53,639 bases of DNA from Bradyrhizobiaceae bacterium (GCA_003105195.1 PQAH01000266.1:1-53639); one strand, 5' to 3'; shown: positions 24,825-33,702, counted from the first letter of the stretch. Numbers and translations: made by a program. Notes: generated by a model not told the origin, from the letters alone.

Positions 24825-26349
24825 GCGCCGCGCCGCGGCCGGGCGCAACGGCGGCGCCCAGGGCCGCCTCGACCACGGACCGCCGATCGCGGTCGTCGAC
24901 ATCGGCTCCAACTCGGTCCGCCTCGTCATCTACGAGGGGCTGACCCGCAGCCCGACCCCGATCTTCAACGAGAAGGTGCTCGCCGGCCTCGGCCGCCAGG
25001 TGCAATCGACCGGGCTGCTCGCGCCGGACGCCGTCGCCAAGGCGCTGGCGACGCTGCGGCGCTTCCGCGCCCTGTGCGACACCGCGGGCGTGAAGCGCGT
25101 CTGGGCGCTCGCCACCGCGGCCTGCCGCGACGCGCGCAACGGGCCCGCCTTCATCGCCGAGGCGTCGCGCATCTGCCGCGTGCGGGTGGACGTGCTCTCG
25201 GGCAAGCGCGAGGCGAAGCTCGCCGCCCTCGGCGTGGTCTCGGGCATGCACCGGCCGGACGGCATCGTCGGCGACCTCGGCGGCGGCTCGCTCGAGCTCA
25301 CCGACGTGCACGGCCACCGCATCCGCGCCGGGCTGACGCTTCCGCTCGGCAGCCTCGCCCTGAAGGACGCCTCTGGGGGGAACCTGAAAAAGGCCGAGAA
25401 GATCGTCCGCAAGGCGCTGCGCGGCGTCGACATGCTGGAGCGCGGCGGCGACCGCACCTTCTATGCGGTCGGCGGCACCTGGCGCGCGCTGGCGCGGCTG
25501 CACATGAGTCAGACCGGGCATCCGCTGCACGTCATGCACGGCTACGTGATCCCGGCCGAGGAGGCCTTCGAGTTCGCGCGCCTGGTGCACCGCGTCAACC
25601 CCGAGACGCTCTCGCGCATCGAGGTCGTCAACGAGGCGCGGCGGCCGCTCTTGTCCTATGCCGCGATCGTGCTCGAGAACATCGTCCGCATCGCCCGGCC
25701 GCGCGAGGTGGTGCTCTCGGCCCTCGGCGTGCGCGAGGGCCTGCTCTATTCGCGGCTCGCCAAGCGCGAGCAGAAGAAGGACGCCCTGCTCGCGGCCGCG
25801 CAGGAGCTCAACATCCTGCGCTCGCGCTCCCCCGAGCACGGCCAGGAGCTGATCGCCTGGACCGACCGGTTCATGGACTCCTCCGGCCTCGACGAGAGCG
25901 CCGAGGAGCGGCGGCTGCGCCATGCCGCCTGCCTGCTCGCCGACATCGGCTGGCGCGCGCATCCGGACTACCGCGGCGAGCAGTCGCTCAACATCATCGC
26001 CAACGCGGCCTTCGTGGCGGTGGATCACCCGGGCCGCGCCTTCCTCGCCATCGCGGTGTTCTTCCGCCATGTCGGGCTGATCGACGACGCGCTCTCGCCG
26101 CATGTGCGCGAGCTCGTGACCTCGCGCCTGCTCGACCGCGCGCGCGTGCTCGGCGCCTCGCTGCGTGTCGCCTACCTGATCTCGGCCTCGATGCCCGGGG
26201 TGCTGCCGCACACCCCGCTTGCGGTGAAGCGCGGCCGGCTGGTGCTCCACCTTCCGGCCGGCTACGCGGCGCTCGGCGGCGAGCGCCTGTTCAACCGCCT
26301 GCGCCAGCTCGCCCGCCTGATCGGGCGGGAGCCGGTGCTGGAGAACTGA
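24763..26349 (+). CDS. ppx: Exopolyphosphatase / guanosine pentaphosphatase family (Ppx/GppA)
   Basis: ASKHA-fold phosphatase that shortens polyphosphate chains from the end, opposing PPK; GppA relatives also act on pppGpp. Its 528 residues carry the phosphate motifs [16 protein letters not shown] and [10 protein letters not shown], then a helical HD-like C-terminal domain (about 345-528) with [15 protein letters not shown]. The only usable start ahead of the conserved core is GTG at 24763, which lies inside ppk and gives a 62-base overlap. The extra N terminus it creates is Arg/Ser/Ala-rich and poorly conserved, so the true start could be a non-standard codon later. Pairing with ppk is standard. 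Confidence 0.93.
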   Translation: MASRSRNRSPAASRAAASARERRAAAGRNGGAQGRLDHGPPIAVVDIGSNSVRLVIYEGLTRSPTPIFNEKVLAGLGRQVQSTGLLAPDAVAKALATLRRFRALCDTAGVKRVWALATAACRDARNGPAFIAEASRICRVRVDVLSGKREAKLAALGVVSGMHRPDGIVGDLGGGSLELTDVHGHRIRAGLTLPLGSLALKDASGGNLKKAEKIVRKALRGVDMLERGGDRTFYAVGGTWRALARLHMSQTGHPLHVMHGYVIPAEEAFEFARLVHRVNPETLSRIEVVNEARRPLLSYAAIVLENIVRIARPREVVLSALGVREGLLYSRLAKREQKKDALLAAAQELNILRSRSPEHGQELIAWTDRFMDSSGLDESAEERRLRHAACLLADIGWRAHPDYRGEQSLNIIANAAFVAVDHPGRAFLAIAVFFRHVGLIDDALSPHVRELVTSRLLDRARVLGASLRVAYLISASMPGVLPHTPLAVKRGRLVLHLPAGYAALGGERLFNRLRQLARLIGREPVLEN

Positions 26350-26367
26350 CGGTCGAGCACAGCCGAT

Positions 26368-27795
26368 TCAATTCGCGTGGAGAGGGCTGTAGCGAGGCAG
26401 CGCGATGGTCGCGCGCAGGCCGCCTTCGGGCCGATTGGAAAGGCGCAGCTCGCCGCCGTGGGATTGCGCGATCGATCGCGTGATGGCGAGGCCGAGGCCG
26501 ATTCCGCCGGTTTCGCGGCTGCGCGAGCCCTCGACCCGGTAGAAGGGCTCGAGCACGCGTGCCAGGTCCTGCGCGGGGATTCCCGGCCCGTCGTCGTCGA
26601 TCGAGATGGCGATCGTCTTCGCATCGACGTCGATGCTGGCGCGCGCGGTCTTGCCGTACTTGATCGCGTTGTCGAGCAGGTTGCGGACCGCGCGCTTGAG
26701 GGCGTCGGGGCGGCAACCGAAGACGACCGGCGCGGCCGGATCCATCGTCACGGGCAGGCCGGCATCGGCCATGTCGTCGACGACGCTCTGCACGAGAGCC
26801 GCGAGGTCGGTGGGGCGTCCCGCTTCGCCCGTCGCCTCGTCGCGCGCGAACCGTAATGCCTCGGCGATCATCGCATCCATCTCGGCGATCGAGTTCAGCA
26901 TCCTGTCCCGTTCGGCGGCATTGTCGATGTTCTCCGCCCGCAGCCGCAGGAGCGTCAGCGGCGTCCGCAGGTCGTGCGAGATGGCGACCAGCAGGTGGGT
27001 GCGGTTCGCGATCAGGCCGCGAAGCCGTGCCTGCATCCGGTTGAACGCTTGCGATGCCTGCCGCATCTCGATCGTGCCGGCCTCCGGCATGGGCGGGGCG
27101 TTCAGGTCGCTGCCGAGCCGCTCGGCGGCGGCCGACAGGGAGGCCAGCGGCGCGGTCACCCGCCGGACCGCCCATGCCGACACCGCGAGAATGATGAGCG
27201 CCATCAATCCCATCGAGACGAGGAACTGGCGCGAGAACGAAGGCCCGCTGTGCGGGAGGCCGGTCGTGAAGGAGAGCCATTGGCCGTCCGCAAGCGGCAC
27301 CGCCACCTGGAGATCGCGGAACCCGCCGAAGCCGCCGAGACCGCCGTACTCCCCGAAGCGATGCATCATCGGTCCGTGGCCCATCATGCGGCGCCCCCCG
27401 CCGAACAGGGGTCGATCGGCGAGAGAGGCGGACACGCGCGCCTCCTGCCCCGGCCCGAGGGACAGCTCGGCGGCCAGGAACTGCGCGATCGCCTGGGCCA
27501 TCGGCAGGTCGTCGTCGCCCGGCGCGAGGGCGGGGGGCCGGGGAGAGAGCGAGACACGGAAGGTCTCGTCGCTCAGCGCAGCGACGATGCGCTCCCGCCA
27601 CTCGCGCGGCGCCTCGCGCACGAGGCGCGTCAGGTTGGTGATCCGCTGCGCGGCCGCGAATCCGCCGACGGCGCGCACCGCCTGCTCGCGATCCGAGGTG
27701 TAGATCCAGGAGCCCGCGAGATGCGAGACGATCAGCCCCGCCACCAGCACGAGCAGGGTCTGGCCGAACAGGCTGCTCGGCAGCAGGCGGTTCAT
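26368..27795 (-). CDS. Sensor histidine kinase with Met/His/Gly-rich periplasmic loop
   Basis: Membrane-bound OmpR-type sensor kinase of 475 residues. Order of parts: TM1 (about 10-31), periplasmic sensor (about 32-190), TM2 (about 191-210), HAMP (about 211-262), dimerisation domain with phospho-acceptor His274 in ISHDLRTPL, and an ATPase domain with N box NLLDNAIKYG and G boxes DDDGPGIP and GGIGLGLAI. The sensor contains RRMMGHGPMMHRFGEYGG (about 135-152), with four Met and two His in ten residues, which suggests direct metal sensing. The regulator gene overlaps its start by four bases (ATGA). Next door are a Met/His repeat protein and a multicopper oxidase, so copper or silver is the likely signal. 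The ligand is inferred. Confidence 0.9.
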   Translation of the reverse strand: MNRLLPSSLFGQTLLVLVAGLIVSHLAGSWIYTSDREQAVRAVGGFAAAQRITNLTRLVREAPREWRERIVAALSDETFRVSLSPRPPALAPGDDDLPMAQAIAQFLAAELSLGPGQEARVSASLADRPLFGGGRRMMGHGPMMHRFGEYGGLGGFGGFRDLQVAVPLADGQWLSFTTGLPHSGPSFSRQFLVSMGLMALIILAVSAWAVRRVTAPLASLSAAAERLGSDLNAPPMPEAGTIEMRQASQAFNRMQARLRGLIANRTHLLVAISHDLRTPLTLLRLRAENIDNAAERDRMLNSIAEMDAMIAEALRFARDEATGEAGRPTDLAALVQSVVDDMADAGLPVTMDPAAPVVFGCRPDALKRAVRNLLDNAIKYGKTARASIDVDAKTIAISIDDDGPGIPAQDLARVLEPFYRVEGSRSRETGGIGLGLAITRSIAQSHGGELRLSNRPEGGLRATIALPRYSPLHAN

Positions 27796-28517
27796 TCCGC
27801 GCCCACGTCCGGCGCGAACACGTAGCCGCCGCCCCAGACCGTCTTGATGATCTTCGGGTCGCCCGGGTCGCGCTCGAGCTTCTTGCGCAGGCGGCTCACC
27901 TGCGTGTCGATGCTGCGGTCGATCGCATTGGCCGAGCGGCCGCGCGCGAGGTCGAGAAGCTGGTCGCGGCTCAGCACGCGCTGCGGTCGCTCCACCAGCG
28001 CGATCAGGAGATCGTATTCGCCGGTGCTCAGCGGCACGGTCACGCCGTCATCGCGCAGGAGCTCGCGGGCCCCGGTGTCGAGCGCCCAGCGGTCGAAACG
28101 ATAGCGCTTCGCACGGGCAGGGGCCGCGGCCGCGCCGCCCGGCATGCGGCGCAGAACCGCCTTGATGCGCGCGACGAGCTCGCGGCTGCCGAACGGCTTG
28201 GGCAGGTAGTCGTCGGCCCCCATTTCGAGGCCGATGACACGGTCGACCTCTTCGCCCTTGGCGGTCAGCATGATGATCGGGATGTTCGATTCGGCGCGCA
28301 GCGAACGGCAGAGCGCCAGCCCGTCCTCGCCCGGCAGCATGAGATCGAGCAGGATCAGGTCGATGCGGCTGTCGGACAGCACCTTGCGCATGGCGCGGCC
28401 GTCCGCCGCGGCGCTGACGCGGAAGTTCTCCTTGGCGAGCGCGCGCGCGACCAGGTCGCGGATCTCCCGGTGGTCGTCCACGATCAGGATATGCGGCGAA
28501 CCTTGCATGCTCGTCAT
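27792..28517 (-). CDS. OmpR/PhoB-family response regulator
   Basis: DNA-binding partner of the kinase at 26368-27795. Receiver domain first (about 8-125) with acidic pocket VDDH, phospho-acceptor Asp58 in LLDLMLPGEDG and Lys in DDYLPKPF; then a winged-helix effector (about 145-240) with DRSIDTQVSRLRKKLERDP and the wing GGGYVFAP. The start is ATG 28517 or ATG 28508; neither has a clear Shine-Dalgarno, and the frame extends to 28586 through an inverted repeat that is more likely regulatory. It is divergent from the Met/His-rich gene, so it probably controls both directions. 241 residues from 28517. Confidence 0.93.
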   Translation of the reverse strand: MTSMQGSPHILIVDDHREIRDLVARALAKENFRVSAAADGRAMRKVLSDSRIDLILLDLMLPGEDGLALCRSLRAESNIPIIMLTAKGEEVDRVIGLEMGADDYLPKPFGSRELVARIKAVLRRMPGGAAAAPARAKRYRFDRWALDTGARELLRDDGVTVPLSTGEYDLLIALVERPQRVLSRDQLLDLARGRSANAIDRSIDTQVSRLRKKLERDPGDPKIIKTVWGGGYVFAPDVGAE

Positions 28518-28551
28518 ATAGGCCGGCAAACGCTGCGGCTCTTGTTCAAAT

Positions 28552-28588
28552 GTGTGTCGGATCGTGGCGTTCGCCGCGCCCGACACAC
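28552..28588. promoter_or_regulatory. Inverted repeat in the divergent control region of the metal module
   Basis: GTGTGTCGG (28552-28560) and CCGACACAC (28580-28588) are perfect inverted 9-mers with 19 bases between. It lies between the divergent response-regulator and Met/His-protein genes. It could be the binding site of the regulator (or another dimeric regulator), or a transcribed hairpin. No consensus for this regulator is known to me. Confidence 0.5.
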
Positions 28589-28691
28589 TTTGTCACAAAA
28601 AACCCCGCGCCTGAAAAACTTGGGTGAAATCCGGCCGCTCCAATGCCCACGAGCAACGATCCCCCTGTTGCCACGGACATTGGAGGTTCAG

Positions 28692-29354
28692 ATGAGGAAG
28701 ACGGTTCTCACGATCGCAGGCGTCGCGGCCGCCACCCTGCTGGCCGGCGGTTGGGCGCTGGCGCAGACGGCCGGCTATGGCCAAGGCGGAATGCGCGGCA
28801 TGGGGCCCGGCATGCACGGCCGGATGGACGGTGGCATGCACGGTCGCATGGGTGGCGGCATGCGTGACGAGATGGGTCCGGGCATGCACGGCCGAATGGG
28901 CATGCATGGTCGGATGGGCGGGCACATGCAGGGCGGCATGGGCATGCATGGCCGTATGGGCCCCGGCATGCACGGCGGCCCCGGCCAGGCGCAGTTCGAC
29001 CCGGCGGAGCTCGACACGCTGAAGAGCGAGCTCGGCATCACGGCGGCCCAGGAGCCGGCCTGGGCCAAATACGCCAAGGCGGTCGGGGACGCGGCCACGG
29101 CGATGAAGTCGGCGCGCGAAAGCGTCGATCGGGACACGGTCAGCCGGCTCAGCCCGGCCGATCGCTTCGCCTTCCGGAGCAAGATGCGCGAGCAGGCGCA
29201 GGCGCGGTCCGACGCCGTCGAGACGGCAGCCGAGGAGCTTCTCGCCACCCTCGACGACGCGCAGAAGGCGATTGCCGAGGAGGCCTTGCCGGGACTGGCG
29301 TTCGGCCCGGGTCCGATGCGCGGCGCCATGGGCGGTCCCCGGCATCGCCCCTGA
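28692..29354 (+). CDS. Secreted Met/His-repeat protein with LTXXQ-like C-terminal domain (Spy/CpxP-like)
   Basis: Secreted protein of 220 residues. Signal peptide at about 1-25 (ending ALAQ). Residues 34-94 form a striking tract with 17 Met and 7 His: Met at exact 4-residue steps from 37 to 69, and five GMHGRM units (40-45, 48-53, 64-69, 70-75, 84-89). Met/His spacing of this kind binds Cu(I)/Ag(I) in CopA/PcoA-, SilE- and PcoE-type proteins. The C-terminal part (about 100-200) is helical with LGITAAQ (114-120) and LSPADRFAFRSKMREQ, as in LTXXQ/Spy-family periplasmic proteins. GGAGG precedes the ATG. It lies upstream of the oxidase gene on the same strand. Copper binding is inferred from composition and context. 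Confidence 0.88.
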   Translation: MRKTVLTIAGVAAATLLAGGWALAQTAGYGQGGMRGMGPGMHGRMDGGMHGRMGGGMRDEMGPGMHGRMGMHGRMGGHMQGGMGMHGRMGPGMHGGPGQAQFDPAELDTLKSELGITAAQEPAWAKYAKAVGDAATAMKSARESVDRDTVSRLSPADRFAFRSKMREQAQARSDAVETAAEELLATLDDAQKAIAEEALPGLAFGPGPMRGAMGGPRHRP

Positions 29355-29443
29355 CGCCACGGATGCGCCGTCGCGTCCTCCGGATCCTCCGGCGGGCGCG
29401 ATGGCCGCCGTCGCCCGACACCACACCCTCGAGAAGGTCGTTC

Positions 29444-30976
29444 ATGCCCCCCGCAAGATCCCTCACACGCCGCCGGATGCTCGAGCTTTCGGGCGCAGCC
29501 GCCGTCGGCATCGCCTCCGGTGCCCGGCCGCGCCTGGCGCGCGGCGCGGGCTCGCCGCCGCTCCCGGTTCCGACCCTGATCGAGGCGCGCAGCGGCGAGC
29601 CTGTCACGCTCACTTTGCAGAAGAGTCGCCATCGCTTCGGGGCGGGCGCCGCGGTGCCGTCGACCGGCATCTCGGCGAGCCATCTCGGGCCGGTCGTGCG
29701 CGTCCGTACCGGCGACACGGTCCCGTTCCGCGTCGAGAACCGCCTCGACGAGGAGACGACGCTGCATTGGCACGGGTTGCTGGTGCCGTCCGAGTTCGAC
29801 GGCGGCCCCCACAACACGATCGCGCCGGGCGCCGTCTGGACCCCGGAGATCGCGCTCAGGCAGCCGCCGGCCACCACCTGGTTCCACCCGCATCCGCACG
29901 GGAACACGGCGCGGCAGGTCTATGGCGGGCTCGCCGGCATGATGATCGTGAGCGACGGCGGCGACCAGGACCGCGGACTGCCCCGCACCTACGGCCTCGA
30001 CGACCTTCCGCTCGTGCTGCAGGACAAGCGCTTCGCCCGCGATGGCGCGCTGCGCTACGAGCCGACCATGATGGACCTGATGCACGGCTTCCGCGGCGAC
30101 ACCCTGCTGGTCAACGGCGCGATCGGCCCGGTTGCCCGCGTCCCGGCCGGCGTGGTGCGCCTGCGCCTGCTCAACGCCGCGAATGCCCGCAACTTCGATC
30201 TGCGTTTCGCGGACCGGCGGCCGTTCTTCGTGGTCGCCGGGGACGCCGGATACCTGAACGAGCCGGTCGAGCTGCGTCGACTGGTGATCGCTCCCGCCGA
30301 GCGCTACGAGATTCTCGTGGACTTCTCCGACGGCCGCCCGGCCGTGCTCGCCACGGGCCCCGATCCGCACGAGGGAATGGGGCCCGGCATGATGATGGGC
30401 ATGGGGCGCGGTCCGGACCGCGTCGGTCCTGCCGAGCCGCTCGTGAGCTTCGCGCCCGATCCGGCGCTCGCGGCTGCGGTCACGCGCTTGCCGCGACAGC
30501 TGGGACGGCTCGCGTCTCCCGATGTGAATTCGGCGGTCGCCTGGCGGACCTTCGTGCTCAACCCGATGATGGGCATGGGCATGGCCGGAATACATGGGAT
30601 GGGGGGAGGCCGCGTCCAGGGCGGCGGGCATGATCACGCCGCCGCGCAGATGATGGGAATCAACGGCCGTCCGTTCTCCATGAACCGCGTGGACGTGACC
30701 GCCAGGCTCGGCACCTCCGAGATCTGGGAGATCGTCTCGGACGCCATGGCGCATCCGTTCCACCTGCACGGCGCGAGCTTCCGCATCCTGGGCAACAGCG
30801 GCCGCAAGCCACCCGCCGAGCAGGCCGGCTGGAAGGACGTGATTCTCGTCGAGGACCAGGCCGAGATCCTGGTCCGCTTCGACCATCCGGCGCCGCCGCG
30901 GATGCCCTTCATGTATCACTGCCACATCCTCGAGCACGAGGATCACGGCATGATGGGCCAGTTCGCCGTCGTGTGA
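29444..30976 (+). CDS. Tat-exported multicopper oxidase (CueO-like)
   Basis: Periplasmic laccase-type oxidase of 510 residues that would oxidise Cu(I) to less toxic Cu(II). A Tat-type signal SLTRRRMLELSGAAAVG is at 6-22. All copper-site motifs are present: HWHG (108-111), HPHPHG (148-153), HPFHLHG, and the T1/T3 block with His492-Cys493-His494, His498 and axial Met503. Two Met-rich insertions (GMGPGMMMGMG, and MMGMGMAGIHGMGGG followed by HDHAAAQMMG) resemble the methionine-rich helix that feeds substrate copper in CueO. The start at 29444 has GAGAAGG upstream; a longer frame from 29363 would bury the Tat signal. It follows the Met/His protein by 89 bases and is probably in the same operon. 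Confidence 0.94.
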   Translation: MPPARSLTRRRMLELSGAAAVGIASGARPRLARGAGSPPLPVPTLIEARSGEPVTLTLQKSRHRFGAGAAVPSTGISASHLGPVVRVRTGDTVPFRVENRLDEETTLHWHGLLVPSEFDGGPHNTIAPGAVWTPEIALRQPPATTWFHPHPHGNTARQVYGGLAGMMIVSDGGDQDRGLPRTYGLDDLPLVLQDKRFARDGALRYEPTMMDLMHGFRGDTLLVNGAIGPVARVPAGVVRLRLLNAANARNFDLRFADRRPFFVVAGDAGYLNEPVELRRLVIAPAERYEILVDFSDGRPAVLATGPDPHEGMGPGMMMGMGRGPDRVGPAEPLVSFAPDPALAAAVTRLPRQLGRLASPDVNSAVAWRTFVLNPMMGMGMAGIHGMGGGRVQGGGHDHAAAQMMGINGRPFSMNRVDVTARLGTSEIWEIVSDAMAHPFHLHGASFRILGNSGRKPPAEQAGWKDVILVEDQAEILVRFDHPAPPRMPFMYHCHILEHEDHGMMGQFAVV

Positions 30977-31046
30977 CGGAGCTTCCGTGCAATGACGCGC
31001 CAACGGATGCCGCGCCGCATTTCATCAGGTCGCCGGGGGTCGACAG

Positions 31047-32225
31047 TTACCGTGCCAGCATCCACGCGCCGAGGCCGATGAGGATCGCCCCTCCGGCCGC
31101 GCGGCTGAACGCCGCGTAGCGCGTGTCGACCATCTTCTGCACCGCGAACGCGGCGAGGCCGAACACGATCAGGTCGTCCAGCATGAAGAAGGCCACGTAG
31201 AGGCCGATATAGGCGTAGTACGTGCCGGTCGACATGTCGGTCAGCGCCAGCACGTGCGTGTAGATGGCGGGCAGCGCGGCCGAGCAGACGAACTCGATCG
31301 AGTTCACCGCGAAGGCGAGCCCGATCACCAGGACGAGGCTCGCGAGCCCGACCGGCGCGGCGACGATGTCGCGCATCCACTGCATCGTGCGTTGCCGGGT
31401 CGAGGCGTCGCCGACCTCGCAGACGATCACGCCGCGCGAGACGGCGAGCTCGTAGAGGTGGCTGGCGCCGAAGCCGATGGCGAGCAGCGCGACGAACTGC
31501 GTCAGCGGGCGGATATAGCCGAGCACGAGGAAGGTGTTCAGCCACGCCGTCATGAACAGGAAATAGAGGATCCCCGAGGCGAGCACGAAGGTGCCGACCA
31601 GCCACCAGATCTTGCGCCGGTCCTGCACCGCGGAGATCAACGAGATCAGGTAGACCAGCACCCACATGGCGCAGGGATTGAACCCGTCGGAGAGACCCAT
31701 CAGCGCGGTGAGCATCGGCAGCGAATAGCCGGTCGGATCGATCGTCCCGAGCAGCGGCAGCCGGATCGCGAGACCTCCTCCCTCGCTTCGTGCCGGGCTG
31801 TCGTCGCGACGGAGCACGCTGTCGTCGCCGGCGAGCGCAAGGAGCTCGCGACCCGTCGTCTCCGCGCTCTCGAAGCCGATGAGGGTGCGCGTGCCGCGCA
31901 CGAACAGCGGCACGCCCAAGTCCTGGTCCGGGATGCCGCTGCGGCGCGCCACGTCGAGCAGCAGCGCCTCGTTGGCGGCGGTCGAGACGTCGTGAAGCAC
32001 GGCATCGATTTGCGGCTGCGTGCGCAGGAACGCGAGGGCCTCGTGGCAGTGCGGACAATCCGGGTGGAAGAAGACGTGCAGCCGTCCGTCGTGCTGCCAG
32101 GCGGTGGTGCTCGTGGCAGGCGGCGTGGCCGGGGCCGCGAGCTGGAGCGCCACGAACACCAGGCCGAGCACGAGCGCGAGGGCGATGCGGAACCGGCCGG
32201 GCGTCAGGGCGGCGAGGCGAAGCAT
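31047..32225 (-). CDS. Thioredoxin-like domain fused to DsbD/CcdA-type membrane transporter
   Basis: Fusion protein of 392 residues. After a signal-anchor (about 12-31) comes a thioredoxin/glutaredoxin-like domain with CPHC (Cys57, Cys60) and a cis-Pro-type GVPLFVRG. A membrane domain of about six helices follows (about 165-390), with the CcdA/DsbD signature GFNPCAMW (Cys185) and a second intramembrane Cys in IEFVCSAALP. Such proteins carry reducing power from cytosolic thioredoxin across the membrane; here the periplasmic acceptor domain is on the same chain but at the N terminus. It converges with the multicopper-oxidase gene. A role in keeping metal-binding or Cys proteins reduced under copper stress is inference. 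Confidence 0.87.
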   Translation of the reverse strand: MLRLAALTPGRFRIALALVLGLVFVALQLAAPATPPATSTTAWQHDGRLHVFFHPDCPHCHEALAFLRTQPQIDAVLHDVSTAANEALLLDVARRSGIPDQDLGVPLFVRGTRTLIGFESAETTGRELLALAGDDSVLRRDDSPARSEGGGLAIRLPLLGTIDPTGYSLPMLTALMGLSDGFNPCAMWVLVYLISLISAVQDRRKIWWLVGTFVLASGILYFLFMTAWLNTFLVLGYIRPLTQFVALLAIGFGASHLYELAVSRGVIVCEVGDASTRQRTMQWMRDIVAAPVGLASLVLVIGLAFAVNSIEFVCSAALPAIYTHVLALTDMSTGTYYAYIGLYVAFFMLDDLIVFGLAAFAVQKMVDTRYAAFSRAAGGAILIGLGAWMLAR

Positions 32226-32354
32226 GCGAATCGAGTCTCGATCGCGGCGCGCGGGCGGCGGCGCGCCGTGGGGGGTCGCCGGCAGGATTACCTGCGACGG
32301 CGGCTCGTCGGCATGACATGAATCAATGAGCTGGCGCGGCCGACGGCGCGGCGC

Positions 32355-33515
32355 TCAGCGCTCCACCGCGATCACGCGGTGCTTGTCGATGGCGAGCGCG
32401 AGGCGGCCCTGCTTCAGGGCGATCGCCTTCTCGCCGAACATCTCGCGGCGCCAGCCCTTGAGCGCGGAGACGTCGGCGGCGTCGTCGGCCGCGATCTGCT
32501 CGAGCTCGTCGACGGTGGCGATCACCTTGGCGGCGACGCCGTGGCGCTCCGCCGTCATGCGCAGCAGCACCTTGAGCAGCTCGACGGTGGCGGCGCCGTT
32601 GGTGCGCGGCTTGCCGCGGTCGAGCTTGGGCAACGTCTTGGGATCACGCGCGAGCCCGCGCTTCACGGCATCGAGGATGTCGTGGCCCCATTTCGAGCGC
32701 TCGAAGCCTTTCGGCAGCGAGCGTAGCGCCGCGAGCTTCTCGGCCGTGGTCGGCGCCTGCACCGCGATGTCGCCGATCACCTCGTCCTTGATCACGCGGC
32801 CGCGCGGCACGTCGCGCGCCTGCGCCTCGCGCTCGCGCCAGGCCGCGACCTCCATCAGCACCGCGAGCTCCTTGGGCTTGCGCGCCCGGGTCTTCAGCCG
32901 CTCCCAGGCGCGCTCGGGCTCCATGCGGTAGGTGTCGGGCGAGGTCAGCACCTTCATCTCCTCCAGCACCCAGTCGGTGCGGCCGCGCCGCTCCAGGTCG
33001 GCGGCGAGCGAGAGATAGACCTCGCGCAGGTGCGTGACGTCGGAGATCGCGTAGGTGAGCTGCGCCTCCGAGAGCGGCCGGCGCGCCCAGTCGGTGAAGC
33101 GGTGCGACTTGTCGAGGGCGTCGCCGGTGATGCGCTGCACCAGCTGGTCGTAGGAGATCGAATCCCCATAGCCCAGCACCATGGCGGCGACCTGGGTGTC
33201 GAACACCGGGGCCGGCACCAGCTGCGCCCGGTGCCAGACGATCTCGATGTCCTGGCGCGCCGCATGGAAGACCTTGAGCACCTTGGGGTTCGCCATCAGC
33301 TTGAAGAAGGGGGCGAGGTCGATGCCCTCGGCGAGCGCGTCCACCACCACGGCCTCGTCGGCGCTCGCGATCTGGGCCACGCACAGGATCGGGAAATAGG
33401 TGGTCTCGCGCAGGAATTCGGTGTCGACCGTGATGAACGGGTGCTTCGCCAGCCGGGTGCAGGCCGCGGAAAGTTCCTTCGTGGTCGTAATGGGTTGCAC
33501 GGGCCGACTGTCCAT
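32355..33515 (-). CDS. rnd: Ribonuclease D
   Basis: DEDD-type 3'-5' exoribonuclease that trims tRNA and other stable RNA precursors. Its 386 residues are the usual length. Exo motifs: VDTEF (Asp31, Glu33), HAARQDIEI, and [13 protein letters not shown] with the final Asp. The C-terminal half holds HRDC-type helical domains (about 210-380). The Shine-Dalgarno is poor and the upstream region (33620-33660) is unusually AT-rich for this genome. In many relatives rnd lies close to ppx and aspS; here the metal module separates it from ppx, and a ThDP enzyme plus LysE separate it from aspS. Confidence 0.95.
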   Translation of the reverse strand: MDSRPVQPITTTKELSAACTRLAKHPFITVDTEFLRETTYFPILCVAQIASADEAVVVDALAEGIDLAPFFKLMANPKVLKVFHAARQDIEIVWHRAQLVPAPVFDTQVAAMVLGYGDSISYDQLVQRITGDALDKSHRFTDWARRPLSEAQLTYAISDVTHLREVYLSLAADLERRGRTDWVLEEMKVLTSPDTYRMEPERAWERLKTRARKPKELAVLMEVAAWREREAQARDVPRGRVIKDEVIGDIAVQAPTTAEKLAALRSLPKGFERSKWGHDILDAVKRGLARDPKTLPKLDRGKPRTNGAATVELLKVLLRMTAERHGVAAKVIATVDELEQIAADDAADVSALKGWRREMFGEKAIALKQGRLALAIDKHRVIAVER

Positions 33516-33669
33516 TGCGGCTATTTAGCGGAGTCGGGCGCGGCTGTCGCGGGCCGAAAGGCGTCGCCCGGGCCGTCCAGGTCCCGGCACCAGCCGCCGG
33601 TCCCTCTCCAGGCGAGATCTCAAGAAAGAAGAAAAGCTTATTGAAATAGCTTGGTTATCGCTTGGAGAA

Positions 33670-33691
33670 CCTGCCGGCCCGGGCGGGCAGG
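33670..33691 (-). terminator. Hairpin after the ThDP-enzyme gene
   Basis: CCTGCC pairs with GGCAGG around a self-complementary GCCCGGGC core. It lies 12 bases past the stop of the gene at 33703. The minus strand continues TTCTCC, not a full T-run, so it may be a weak terminator or a processing end. Confidence 0.4.
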
Positions 33692-33702
33692 AGCGCCGCT
33701 GC

